DNA from: Obelidium mucronatum
Lineage: Eukaryota; Chytridiomycota; Chytridiomycetes; Chytridiales; Chytriomycetaceae
Assembly: GCA_025765595.1 (NCBI GenBank)
Contig: JAIVFH010000014.1
Span: 372,001 to 436,000, forward strand
Direction of reading: 5' to 3'
DNA: 64,000 nucleotides
Notes under the pieces: model-generated
What the model was told of the DNA's origin: nothing
The model's input: the letters and a program-made list of their open reading frames with translations, nothing else
Databases searched by the model: none
In this document: positions 12,075-23,592 of the stretch, piece after piece
Layout of the letters: every line of letters starts with the position of its first letter
Numbering within the stretch: the stretch's first letter is position 1
Program-made: the position numbers and the translations under genes

Positions 12075-14829
12075 ATGAGAGTTCTGCTCATTGACAACTA
12101 CGATTCATACACTTTCAATCTATTCCAAATTCTGGGAGAGCATCAGCCCGTTGTAATCAGGAACGATCAGTTTGAATGGTGCGTTTCTGGATGGAGTGCT
12201 GTTAAGTGTCAGCGGTTTGACCTTACCTGACCGTTGTAGGTCCGTTGTACAGAGAGACATTTTGCCATTCTTCGATTGCGTGATAATATCACCTGGTCCA
12301 GGTCGGCCTGACAAGAAGGAGGTAGCATACCTAGTTGGTCAATCGAATTTCAAATCTCTGAAGAAGTTGTTTTTCACCTAGGACTTTGGAATCTGCTTGA
12401 ATCTTCTTGAGAATGCTCATTCGTTTACCGTTCCAGTCTTTGGCGTATGTTTGGGACATCAAGGCATTGGTTCAGTGTTTGGAGCACAAGTTGTTTTGGC
12501 AGAGGAGCCAATGCATGGGCGCCTCAGTCAAGTTCGCCACAATGGGTCTGGACTGTTTGAAGGAATCGATGATATGTTTTCAGTTGTGCGGTATCATTCC
12601 TTAGTGGTTGATCCGTCATGTAAGGTGTTGGCACTTTCAAACCCTAGTTGACACTTTTCGCCAGCTTTACCAGAGGAGCTCGAAGCAACTGCTTGGACAT
12701 CATCAAACTCTCCTGATCGCTCTGATATTATTATGGCACTGCAACACAAGTCCCTTCCGCTGTGGGGTGTTCAGTTTCATCCAGAGTCAATCTGCACAGA
12801 ATATGGAACTAAGATAGTGGATAACTTTCTGAAAATGACAAAAGCATTTTGGGTGCGTCATGTTAATAGCGCGTTGTGATTTTTTTTATTGATATTCTTG
12901 CAGCTGTCTGTCGGCCAAAATCGGGATTTCCAATCTCCACTTCCAAGCCACATTCAACTGCTGTCCGTGGTTCCCACCCCACTACTCTCTACTCCCCCGG
13001 CGGAGACTTCACAATGCGACTTTCCGTTTCGCAAAATCAAGACAGCCCATCTTTTGCAGCTGGAGGCATCATTTGATTTAAAGAGCAACTTTGCTGAGCG
13101 TGTCTTTGAAGAGTGCTTTGGAAACCAGAATTCACCACGCTTTTGGTTGGATAGTGCAAAAGTTGAAAAGAATCTGAGTCGGTTCTCATACATGGGAACA
13201 TGCGATTCCAGTAGCAGTTACACGTTGACATATTCCACATTGACAAGGACAATAACCACTACCCGCATGAAGCCAATCGATGGCGTGAATTCGAAACTAT
13301 CGCATTCGAATGTCATTCTGTCGGATCCAAAAGAAACTTTCTTCCATTTTATTTCTCGGGCATCCAACTCTCACGGATTTTGGTCGCCCACTCGACCCAT
13401 CAGCCAAAACATTCAATATTGCCATGAAAGGGAAGGAAATACCGAGCGTGACGAAATCCCAGAATTTGTTGGTGGATACGTGGGATACTTTGGCTACGAA
13501 ATGAAATGCGAATCAATGCCTCTCCCGCCTGACTCGCCTGGATTTAAAACGGTATCGGCCGTGGATACTCCAGACTCTGCATTTCTGTTTGCAGATCGCT
13601 TACTTGCCTTGGACCATGCCACTGGCAATGTATGGATCATAACCTTGGAATTTGAAGAAGAATCAGTACCTGCGCAACAAGATCGCGTCGAATGGATTCA
13701 CCGAATTCAAAACCATATCCACGGAATTCAAGAATCTGTTGGCGTAGTTCCTGAATGTCAACCAGTCAAGCCACCCTATCAAGCACGTAGCACAAGCTTT
13801 ACTATGCGCCATGGAAAAGAAGAATACATTTCCAACGTGGAGTCTTCATTGGCGAGCATTAAGCAAGGCGAAACCTACGAAGTTTGCCTTACCACAAAGT
13901 TAGCGATTACAGCAGAACTTGGTAGCTCGGATTCTAAAGCTCCTTCATCTTTGGATGTGTACAAACGAATTCGGGCCAGGAATCCAGCTCCTTATGCAGC
14001 ATTTATTCATCTCCCACATATGGGCATATCCGTCTTGCAATCTAGTCCAGAGCGCTTCTTGAAGTTTGATGGGGATAAAATCGTAGAAATGAAACCTATT
14101 AAGGGTACTGTGGCAAGGCCTCCAAAAGAGGGTGAGTTCTTGGATCATGCCAGCTGGACTCTGGAGGACAACAATCGAAAGTTGGAGCTTCAGAATAATG
14201 AAAAGGATCGCGCTGAGAACCTGATGGTAAAAGGAGAAAAAACATGATGCAAACACCAGCTTAATGCATAATTTTCCTTGTTTTCAGATTGTGGATCTCA
14301 TCAGAAATGACTTGAACCAGATTTCTCTTCCTCATACAGTTCACGTCCCATACTTAATGCATATAGAATCATACGCAACTGTTCACCAGCTGGTTAGCAC
14401 AATACGTTGCTCTCTGAGGCCGAGCTTGACTCCTCTTGATGCAATTCGTGCCACCTTTCCACCAGGATCCATGACAGGGGCACCGAAGTTGCGAACCGTT
14501 GAAATTCTTGAGGATTTGGAAAAAGGCCCTCGAGGTCTTTACTCTGGGTGCCTCGGTTTCATGTCGGCGGGCAGTGGAGTGGTTGATATGAGTGTCGTGA
14601 TTCGAACTGCAGTGATGGTGGAAACTAAGGACGGAAATAATTCGTCTGTTCGGATGGAAATTGGAGCTGGTGGTGCCATTGTATTTCTGTCAGATGCGGT
14701 GGGAGAGTTTGAAGAAATGATTTTGAAGGCTAATTCGGTTCTTCCGAGGTGAGGTTCTGCTCCATCAAGTATCTTTGCTGACTCTGCTTTTGTAGCTTAA
14801 AAGCCGCTTTTGGAGTATCCCAACCTTAA
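12075..14829 (+). CDS. ABZ1: Bifunctional aminodeoxychorismate synthase (PabA-PabB fusion)
   Basis: Makes 4-amino-4-deoxychorismate from chorismate and glutamine, the first step to p-aminobenzoate and folate. Exons: 12075-12178, 12240-12321, 12382-12619, 12665-12852, 12904-14226, 14288-14748, 14796-14829, all joins in frame. The N-terminal glutamine amidotransferase has [21 protein letters not shown], the nucleophile motif GVCLGHQ, and WGVQFHPES. The C-terminal chorismate-binding half has [73 protein letters not shown] and [15 protein letters not shown] carries the lysine typical of PabB, where anthranilate synthase has another residue, so this is ADC synthase rather than TrpE. Convergent with MED19, whose stop is 34 bases away. 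Confidence 0.95.
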
Positions 14830-14863
14830 TTTGAAGTGGAATACAATTTATTCTGCATAATAT

Positions 14864-16038
14864 TTATAGAATGTCAATGAAATCCTCCTCTGGGTTCTCG
14901 ACTTTTCCAGCTGGTTCCATTTCATGGTGTGAATGCTGTTCAAAAACAAATGTCAAATCACGATTAGTTCCAAAAGTCCTTCAAGTATACCTTCTTCTTT
15001 TTCTTTTTCTTCTTGGGTTCTCCATTCCCATCATCGACTCCTTCGCCATCGTCATCATCGTGTCTCCGTTTCTTTTTCTGCATTTGACAATATTAGCCCA
15101 TCGCCCGCACAAACATTGTGATGTATGCAACCTTTTTCTTTTCCGTGTCGCCAGAGTATTCGCCCAGATTAATGTATGGACTCGCCCCACTTCCGCTACT
15201 ACTCTGGTGGTTTGAAATTCCTGCCAAACCAACTACCGGAGCGTTATGCGAAGATTGATGTGAGTTATTGGATGATAATCCGCTTATTCCAAGTTTGAGT
15301 TTGATTTTCGTTGGTGGTTGGTGTGATTGTGGTTGCGGTAGAGCGGATGAATTGGTGGTTGGTTTCACTCTCCCACTACCACTTCCAGTTCCGTTCATGG
15401 TTGCTCCAGCGTTTGATGAAATCACAGAGATTTTTCGCGGTATCGTTATGCTAGTATGTGATGAGTCTCGTTTTGATTCTTCGATACTTCGTGCCAAATC
15501 ATCCGCTCCCAAATCTTCCGCCGTGAACTAAATTAGAAAATCAATGGCCCGATGAGTGGAAGCGATGTTTGCCAAAAGCACGGTGGGTAACATACGCCTG
15601 TTACAGGGCCAGGCTGCAAGGTAAAAGCCGAATTCAGAACATCCGCATCAAAATTCTTTACGGCTACGTTGTTTCCAGTTGGCGGTCGAGCGATCTGTGT
15701 TTCAACAGTTTCGTATGTGAGCACTGGCCCTCAATACGAAATAAACGTACAAGATCACGTAAAGTCTTATCGGTTAAACACGAGTTCTTTCCTATGATGT
15801 TATAATAATGCATAAACAGCGTTTTGCTATCGATTTGGATATTACCTGGTAAGTCTTTGACATACCCTAAGTATGTGCGGTCCATTGCATGACCCGGATG
15901 GTGTGTTCCTGCTGCAGCATTCGACGCCGCAACAGCGAATAATCGCTGCAGCCCGTGGTGCGCCACGAGGTCAGTCTCGCCTGTCAGCCGCGGCTCAGCA
16001 GAGTCACTCTTCCGCTCCCGTCCTTTTAGCCGAGTCAA
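14864..16038 (-). CDS. MED19: Mediator complex subunit 19
   Basis: Head-module subunit of Mediator linking activators to RNA polymerase II. After splicing the minus strand reads DLVAHHGLQRLFAVAAS...TYLGYVKDLPG-KNSCLTDKTLRDLV-IARPPTGNN...NSAFTLQPGPVTG, the family pattern of an early G-L segment, LPGKN, a leucine/PP motif and L-x-PGP. The middle is Ser/Gln-rich and disordered; the 3' end has Lys-rich runs (KKKRRH, then a second Lys block) typical of MED19 and ends MEPAGKVENPEEDFIDIL. Introns fall near 15856-15797, 15730-15684 and 15591-15532, with more in the 3' part near 15130 and 14980. Met at 16038 is the first in frame, but the frame stays open a little upstream, so the start could be in an earlier exon. 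Confidence 0.75.
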
Positions 16039-16255
16039 TACTCGATTCGCTTTATATTGGTCCCCAGTCCATGCCGCGTACCTGCTTTCCCTAGTAGGTA
16101 TGCCGACATAAATGTAAAACGAAGGTATTTATATGTGTTGAATTTTTCTCTTGCACAATTCAAAAAGCAAAAGCAACCGATGACAATGAAATCTCTGAAG
16201 ACGCGCCAACAAAAAGTGTCCTAGATGCGAACAAAATCTGTTTATTCTGACTGTT

Positions 16256-17188
16256 TTAGGCACTGTAGATCGCGCCTTCACAAGGCTCATTGCGATCATT
16301 GAATCGTAATTCCACATGTGATCCATCACCCAACAAAATATCACGGTCATTCAACCAATGGAATAAGGCCGACCCAGCAGCATATTCAGCTCCAAAGCCG
16401 TTGGCTTCAATAAAGTATCCATCGCCCCCAACTTCCTTCAGAGCAAAATCCATTGAAAAGTTTCCAAACTCCGCCATTTGCTTCTTGACACGGTTTTCAA
16501 AATATTCCAAAATGGGCTGTACTATTCCGCTCACTAATTCTGCGTTTGTCATGCCTGCCAGAGTCTTGTTCACTTGGAAGACGTTTTGATGCGAAATAGC
16601 AGTGATTGCACTATTGTGCACGAATACTCGAAACTCCAAGTCGGAATCGATTGGAACCCACGGAAACATGTAAATAGTGCATACACTTGTGTCACCTCGC
16701 ATACATTCGTGACCCTTGGAGCTGGAGACGATGGATTCCAGAATTTGCTTCAACTCCTTGTATGGACCAACTCCATGCTGCCCATACTTTAGGGATACAT
16801 CATCTGTTCGAATAAAGACGCCTGTTTCCTCAGCGTTCAACTCCTTCAAGTGGCGCAGAAACTGCGGATTTAACTCATCCACAAGTTCTTCGATCTCCTC
16901 ATCAAACATTTTTGAACAGCGACCGGTTTGGGCACCGATCTCGATAGCACGCTTCATCCAGCTGATGGTTGCCTTCGAATCAATCATGATGGTCTTGTAT
17001 CCTTCTGGCTCGTGGAATTTGGACACCCAATTCTTGGTTCTCGTTTGGTCACAAGCGCTATCGTAATCCAGCGGTTTAATGTTGTCCGTCCAATGATTAT
17101 TGGAGTTGAACAACGTTTTCATGTTTCGCTGGACGTGGTCCAAGTTGAAACGTTGGACAGTAATCGTTGGTGTTATCATTTTCGGCAC
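16256..17188 (-). CDS. CDC123-like (D123) ATP-grasp family protein
   Basis: Single exon, 310 residues. The pattern fits the D123/CDC123 family, ATP-grasp proteins; the founding member promotes assembly of translation initiation factor eIF2. Supporting segments: GVFIRTDDVSLKYGQ (first nucleotide-binding lobe), FPWVPIDSDLEFRVFVHN and AITAISHQN, equivalent to the family's D-x-EFRCFV and ISQRD signatures, and FIEANGFGAEYAAGSALFHW in place of the usual IDFNPFG...LLFSW. The last motif lacks the classical acid before NPFG, so the cofactor site may differ from true CDC123 and this may be a divergent paralogue. It lies between MED19 and the inverted repeat copy B. Confidence 0.6.
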   Translation of the reverse strand: MPKMITPTITVQRFNLDHVQRNMKTLFNSNNHWTDNIKPLDYDSACDQTRTKNWVSKFHEPEGYKTIMIDSKATISWMKRAIEIGAQTGRCSKMFDEEIEELVDELNPQFLRHLKELNAEETGVFIRTDDVSLKYGQHGVGPYKELKQILESIVSSSKGHECMRGDTSVCTIYMFPWVPIDSDLEFRVFVHNSAITAISHQNVFQVNKTLAGMTNAELVSGIVQPILEYFENRVKKQMAEFGNFSMDFALKEVGGDGYFIEANGFGAEYAAGSALFHWLNDRDILLGDGSHVELRFNDRNEPCEGAIYSA

Positions 17189-17386
17189 TGTATAATATTT
17201 TTTTCAATCGATTATAAAAAAGGAAGTATTTCATGCCACGCCCAGCATAAAATAAGGGCCCGCGGGAGGCCAATAAATAACGTGACAAGCTATTCCACGC
17301 ACCCCACTGAATGATTTGTTCTTTGAAAAACGACACTGTAGCCGTGTAAACCCCGACAGCGGCTTTTTTCCATAAAAAAACCTGAT

Positions 17387-18247
17387 TTATTTGAAAGGCT
17401 TCCTACCTCTACCTGCCCCTCTACCTCTACCACCACCGCGACCACGACCTCCCTCCCGTCTCAAAGAAACAACAACTGTTCCAGAATCCGAATCATCACT
17501 CTCTTTCCCGCTACTCCCATCACTCGCGTCGCTGCCCCCACGCGACACCGTATTCCCCACAGACACTACCAACGCGTCTGTATCCACTCCTGCTAAAGAT
17601 TCCCTCAATAACTCACCATCATCCTTCCCCTCGCGTCGCTGTCGTCGTCGCTCTCCCAGTTGTTTCTTTCCTGCATGATCCACCGTTTCCACCTGCCGTG
17701 TCCACCAGAACCGACTGTTTCCAAAGAAGGAATCATCGCCAACAAACCGCACACTCACTTTCGGCAATGCGCTGTCATCGTCTGTGTCGTCAAGCCCTGT
17801 ACCAGATGTCGTTACATGCATTCCCAGTTTCGACGGCGTGCGTGACGAATAGGGAGACGAGAGGAGCCGTGACGGCAATGAAGTTGCCAGTGTTGTTGGT
17901 GTTGTTGGTGTTGGTGTTGGTGTTGGTAGAGAAAATTTTGCGTCTCGGTTGGTTTCAGCATTCAGACGAGACTGGAAGAGCTCTGGGGGACAAGTATCCC
18001 AGCGGACACGCTTGCCTGCATTCGATTCTTGCTTGTATTCGCTCGGGCTATTTGTGCAGGGCGCGGCAGTGGTGAAGGGAAAGGATATGAAAACAGCAGT
18101 TGTCTCGAGATCTGGCATCATCATCGAGATATTGGGCTTTGGAGACCGGTGCGGTGTTCCCTTCCGCTTTTTCGGGGATGAGGCACACGGCAGTGTTGCT
18201 GAAGGCGTGGATTGCATGTATTCGCTGGTGTTGCTTGTTGTGGGCAT
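17387..18247 (-). CDS. Unknown Arg/Gly-rich protein, copy B
   Basis: Near-identical partner of the gene at 11051-11941, in opposite orientation, so the two read toward each other. Shared order: MPTTSNTSEYMQ, KKRKGTPHRSPKP, KRVRWDTCPPELFQ, VSVRFVGDDSFFGN and the GRGRGGGRGRG tail. It differs from copy A by fewer Pro-Thr repeats, a few substitutions (for example DDTDDD against DDRDDD), a shorter RGG tail and a different end (GRGRKPFK). The frame can be extended upstream to 18304 (MQPWQSKPPKK), which copy A cannot do in frame, so either the real start is the shared Met or one copy is damaged at the 5' end. Function unknown. Confidence 0.6.
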   Translation of the reverse strand: MPTTSNTSEYMQSTPSATLPCASSPKKRKGTPHRSPKPNISMMMPDLETTAVFISFPFTTAAPCTNSPSEYKQESNAGKRVRWDTCPPELFQSRLNAETNRDAKFSLPTPTPTPTTPTTLATSLPSRLLSSPYSSRTPSKLGMHVTTSGTGLDDTDDDSALPKVSVRFVGDDSFFGNSRFWWTRQVETVDHAGKKQLGERRRQRREGKDDGELLRESLAGVDTDALVVSVGNTVSRGGSDASDGSSGKESDDSDSGTVVVSLRREGGRGRGGGRGRGAGRGRKPFK

Positions 18248-18517
18248 GAATTGGAAACCTGGATATGGGTGTTTTTTTGGAGGTTTAGATTGCCAAGGCT
18301 GCAAGAATGCACGAGTGCCAGAATCTCGTCTGCATGTATCTCTCGGGATCAGTTTGACCGAGAATCATGCAGACGCGGCATTCTCTGGTGGGGCGGGGAC
18401 ATGGTCACAGTACCGTGTTCGGAATTCTCCAAAGATATTTTTAGATTTGCAGAAGAAAAAAAATCTAAATTGCCTGCTTATCATCAACAGACAACCGCGT
18501 TTTTTATTTATTTATTC
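17397..18517 (-). repeat. Inverted repeat, copy B (~1.12 kb)
   Basis: Reverse-orientation partner of 10781-11940. The outer boundary is in ATTTATTTATTCTAATT near 18517, the inner one in the last codons of the gene near 17397. The arms enclose about 5.5 kb with ADC synthase, MED19 and the CDC123-like gene. Confidence 0.9.
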
Positions 18518-18683
18518 TAATTAGCTTTGAATAGATCTATTGAAGCTTCCGTCGAGTTGGCGCCCGTCGAATTAAATGGTCAAATCAATCTTGGCCTTTT
18601 GGTATAAAATAAACAGTATAAACTATATGTCCTATTATCATCATTATTATCTTTATGGTCTCGGCGAGTAATCAGTCAGCCAA

Positions 18684-19432
18684 TCATACACGAATATCAG
18701 TCGCTCTCCTCACACTCCCATTTATCAAACTCATAATATCCAGCCCTTCATCCACAAACCACAAATCTTCATGAATGATACACGACGGCTCTCGGTTCTC
18801 CTGAACAGCCAGCCGTGGCATTGGTCTTGGCGATGCTGATGAGTACTGTGGTGGCGGTGGTGTTTGGTATCTTTCAAATCTGTCTTCCTCTTCAACATCC
18901 ATCATTTCATGGATTCCGCCCCAATCACCATGATCTGTTGCTGCTGCAGCAGCTGCGGCAGCTTGTTGGTTGGATTGTTGTCGTGGTTGCAATTCAGTAG
19001 CTGGAATCAATGGGGACATTGAAAAGTCTTCTTGTTCTTCATCTTCTTCGTCAACGTCGTCTTCTGGTACAGATGAAGACGCGCTATTACCGCCACCATC
19101 ACCACCGCCATTGTTATGGGCATTCCAACAATGCTCTGTATACAACCGCTTTATCCGTTTCATTTCAACTGGACATTCCTCAAACAATTGCTTCAAATCT
19201 GCAAGTGTAATGTTTTCACATTGCATCAAGCTGATGGCCGTCAATTTAGATAAACCAAGAATAATATGCCGAAGAACTTGAGGAGTCACTTTGGATTCAT
19301 TAAGGCAAAGACTTGTAAGTGATTGAAAGTTTTGGGGCGTGAAAACAGCTGCCAGCGTTTCATTCTTCAGGCTCGTCTACAAGTGTTTTTTTGTGTTTTG
19401 AATAAGAGTGTGTCCTCTGTGAAAACATTTTG

Positions 19433-19466
<34 letters not shown>

Positions 19467-21943
19467 AACTAACTTGGCCATACAGATTCAACACTTTCAC
19501 TTTCGTCATGTAAACAGCAGCTTCCTCCAACACCTCTTCTGGAATGACACCTAACCGACATTGAACGTCCTTATGCAAATCCAAAACTTCAACTCCTTGT
19601 GCATAACAATTCCCCCACCCATACTGCAAAACTCGTGTCAAACAATCTACAGTAAAGCCAGGACACCAAGTAAACGCCAACTTTTTCAATCCTCTCCTAG
19701 ATTCTCCTCCTACTCCAGTCGAGCCAATATTGTCGGTTGTGGCATAATCTTGCGCAAATGGCATCAAAGCTCGTTCAGACAGCCGTTCCACAACCCCAAC
19801 AATACCTTCACACTCATCATCCTCAAACACAAATCTCAACATCTCAAGTGCAACTCCATTTTGACTGATTTCATAAAACAACTGATCGCTCACATCACAA
19901 TCCACAAACCGGACTATCCGCAATACTGGATGTTTTCTCAATTCAATAGCTCGATGAATTTGAGTGGACTGCGTATGCTGCTGTTGGGTGGTTGCGTGGG
20001 GTGGTTGATTGTGATGGTGGTGATGATGCATATGGAAATGATCATTTGGATTTTGTTGGTCATTCACTATTCCAGCAAGTCCTAGAAATTGCAATCCTTC
20101 AACTTCGTTCCACAAGATTTCAAAGCTTTTCATTGTCACACTGGGACAGTAATCTAGGGCAATGACTTTCAGGTGCTTACAGCATCGGGCGAGGGTGAGA
20201 ATAGATGTATCGGGTCCTATTGCTATTCCGTCGAAACGGGCCGCTTCGAGATTAGGTACGGAAGGAAAGATATGGGAGAGTTTGATGGCGGAATCAAAAC
20301 TATCTGTTGTTGCAACAGCTTCTAGATTGAGACTTCTAAGGTTGAGAAGCTTTTGGGGTGGTAGTTTCGAAGGTGGGGCTTGTTGCTGATTTGATGGAGG
20401 ATCAAGTGCCAGCAGGTTGGGCCCACCGCCTAATAACTTAAGGATATGCGGCCAAGACGTAGGATAAACATCTTCTATAGCGAGTTTGATGACGCGATTA
20501 ATAATTGGTTGGAAGGTTTGCAGAAGAGTTTGGGAAACTGGTGTAAAAATTGCGGTAAATGGAGTTCCGGTCGTTTCTTCTGTGTGAATATGCTGAAAGT
20601 GGATGCTGTTTTGGATGAGAAAGTGGCGTTAAGTGGCGTTTTCATGAAGATGTCCAAAAATCGCCAGATAAGATTTGAACCAGAGAATTTCCTTGTGTCA
20701 TGTTGAGAGAAGTACAGATCGTCGCCTTCGGCAATAGATTCACACCTTTGGCGATAAATTCATGCCTTCGGCAATAATACAAATACCTTTGAAGGTTTGG
20801 CAACAGATCATTAAGAAGGCCAAGTAAATTCACACGACAATCAAAAGAGGGAATCGAAAGCCTCTTTACAAATTCAGCCGACCCAAATCCAGTTCCATTT
20901 CGATTACCATCATCAATCTCCATTTCGAGTGACTGAGAGTTCAATGATGTCAGACCACTGATGGCCTGTCTTGCAGTCACAGAACTCGGTCCATTACTGT
21001 CTGATGATATTTGTGTGTTTGTAAGAGCAATATGGACCAAAGAATTGACGTAATGCGTGAGGCCTTCCATTGGATTCTCGACATCCATTGCATTGTCATT
21101 GTTATCATTCCCGTTGGCGTTATTAGGGTTGAGCTGTTGTTGCTGTTGTTGTTGTTGTTGCCAGTGCTGCTGAAGGTCCAACAAATTGCCGTTCAACGCA
21201 TCAACAAGGGCGGGGAGAGGATTTGCGTTGATTGCAGACAGGTCGACTTTTGGTAGCGAGCTCACATCCGTCAATTTGCTTGAGTTTATATTAGACAAAT
21301 GACTTAGTAAATGCGATTGATTATGTCGCGCAACAGTATACACTGTGGATCTATTGTGGTTTGTAGTTAGTTGTTTAGGAATGACAACATGACAGGTTGA
21401 TTTCACTGGTAACGAACCTCAAAAAGCGTATAACATGGTTCGGCGACACGAGCGATACCGTACCCCCTAAAAAGCAGAGGGCGATGTTGTTACAAAAAGT
21501 TTGACTTTCAAGCAATAGTATGGCGTACAGATCAACGGATTCATGGCAGCAGCCCAGCGCGAATTCACGCACGCCAGCTGAGTGCGGTCGTTTGCGTTTT
21601 CGACAAATTCGCAGATGAGCGACAGCAGTTCCGACGGCAGCCTCTGCACGGCGGGTTGTTGTTGGTGTTGTTGGTGTTGTTGTTGTTGTTGTTGTTGGTG
21701 TTGTTGTTGGGGGAGCTGCTGCTGCCGCGCGCCGTGCTGCCCGTCCGGCGAAAGCAGCGCCGCCGAAGCCGCCGCGGACGCCGACGCCAGCGCCAGCTGG
21801 AAGCTGTGTGCGTGCGCGTTGAGGCCGACGCCGAACGCGACTCCGCCGCCGCCGCCCGCCGCCGCCGCCGCCGGTGTCGCCGCCGCTGCGCCCGCGGGCG
21901 GCTCGCCGTTGCGCCGCAGCTGTTTGTAGAAGGACATCAGCAT
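18684..21943 (-). CDS. F-box / leucine-rich-repeat protein with poly-Gln tracts
   Basis: Probable substrate adaptor of an SCF ubiquitin ligase. N-terminus MLMSFYKQLRRNG is followed by Ala/Gly-rich and Gln/His-rich runs, then the F-box VQRLPSELLSLICEFVENAN. In-frame splicing joins MNPLI-WGTVSLVSPNHVIRFLR-STVYTVARHN. A later intron (about 20805-20606) joins LPNLQ to SIHFQHIHTEETTG. The C-terminal half is LRR-like: LRSLNLEAVATT, LKVIALDYCPSVT, LKKLAFTWCPGFTVDCL, VKVLNLYGQ, LTSLCLNES, LTAISLMQCENIT. An intron with a ~33-base poly(T) in the sense strand precedes TSLKNETLAAVF. The acidic tail ends SVRRATDIRV. Divergent from the next F-box gene with start codons ~23 bp apart. The first ~120 codons are very GC-rich. 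Confidence 0.75.
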
Positions 21944-21966
21944 TTTGCTCTGAAAGAAAGAATTCC

Positions 21967-23592
21967 ATGAACCCACAGACAACAGACGCCTCGGACCCAA
22001 CCGCAGCGCTCCTCGAACGCCTGCCCAGCGAAGTCCTGGTCGCCATCCTCGTGCGCGTCGGTCCGCTGGCGTCGGCCCTGCGCCCGTGCTTCCAGGCCTC
22101 GCGGTCCCTCAATGCCGCCGCCTGGCAAGCGCTCGCCCACGGCGGCCTGCAGTTTGAGAACATGTCGCAGCGCAAGCGATTCGCTGAAAGGCTGATGCTG
22201 CTTGTCGGCGTGAAGCGGCAACGTGCCAGCGCCAGAATGCCTGAGAATACCGTTGCACCCAGCTATCCGCATTCGCTTTCTCCCAGCGGCGACTCTGCAG
22301 TGGATCTGATCAATGATAGCCATCTTGTCGGCCTTCATCCATGTGGGGGCCTCAATGTGCCTTCTCTGACACATGACCCCATGTTACCCCGTTTCGAACA
22401 CTTGATTGAAACACTGCGGCACTTGGACTTTGGTTTCAAGCCCAACACACCTATTGGAATGCCAGTGAATAGCGAGCCCAGTACTCCCCCAAACACCCCT
22501 TTCCCTTCAACCGTTGGAGGTTGTGGTGGTGGCGGCGCCAGTCACCATCATATTCACCCATATCCACTTGATTACCTGTCGACAATCAAATTCTATGGAA
22601 ACCAATGGGACCACCGCTTTATTGCAGAAGAACTAATTCTGATTCTTCAATCCTGTCCCAACCTGCGCTCTCTCAACCTCTCTGGATGTCAACTCAAACT
22701 GGAATGCATAGACACTCTTGTGGATTCTCTCAAAGCTCTTCCGTTTGGAATCCAATATCTGGATTTGTCAAATTCGAGTTTGAAGGGGTGGGCGCTTTTA
22801 GGAATTGTTGAGGCTTGTCGAGAGAGCTTGAAGGTTCTTAATATCTCTGGACTTTTTCGGTGAGTTCTAAAACGTCGTACAGGCGGGAAGTTATTGCCGA
22901 AGGCGATGTTCTATACGCCGCAGGCGTGATTCTAAAACGCCGTAGCCGTTATCTTTCATTTTCATGAAGCGCACATGACCATCCATCCATCCATCCATCC
23001 ATCCATCCATCCATCCATCCATCCATCCATCCATCCATCCATCCATCCATCCATCCATCCAATAATTGTCCCTTTGTTTTGAGTTTCCAACACTACCACT
23101 GAACATATAAACCTCAAAAAAAAAAACAGATTCCGAAGAAACAATGCAACAGTCTTGTACAAACTGGTTGAATCATGTCCCCACTTGCATCGCCTGATTG
23201 CAAACCAATGCCCAGATATTGACCAAGACCTCTTCATGCACATCTCCTTGATGGCTCCACACGTCAAGTTTCGAGTCTCAAAAAGTCAGTCATCAGGGTA
23301 CCTTGGCGGCGGTGGCGGCGGTGGCGGACGCGGTGGAAATAGTAGCAGTAGTAGTAGCAACAGTCTTCAAGGTGGTGGTGGTGGTCTTGGCGGTAACAGT
23401 GTTGGTGGAGGAATGAGCGCGGTCATGTCTTTAGCTTCGTCGTCGACTTCTTCTTTGGCTTCTTCTTCATCGTCACTTTCGTCCTTGTCATCAAGTAGAT
23501 CTTCTCTTGCGTCTTCTTTGGTGGGTTCACCTGTTCTCGGTGGGTATAGCGTCATGCGGTTGGATCGCGTTGCGACAATTGATGAAGAGTGA
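21967..23592 (+). CDS. F-box / leucine-rich-repeat protein, divergent partner
   Basis: Probable SCF adaptor. Exon 1 (21967-22860) opens [17 protein letters not shown] and has the F-box [20 protein letters not shown] within the first 40 residues, so the start is well placed. LRR-like segments follow: [53 protein letters not shown]. The intron (22861 to about 23129) holds an (ATCC)n array and GCCGAAGGC-type palindromes. Exon 2 joins in frame as [25 protein letters not shown] and ends with Gly-rich and Ser-rich runs and [11 protein letters not shown]. No poly-Gln, unlike its divergent neighbour. Target unknown. Confidence 0.75.
22980..23060. repeat. (ATCC)n tetranucleotide microsatellite
   Basis: About 20 uninterrupted ATCC units inside the intron of the plus-strand F-box gene. 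Confidence 0.97.
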
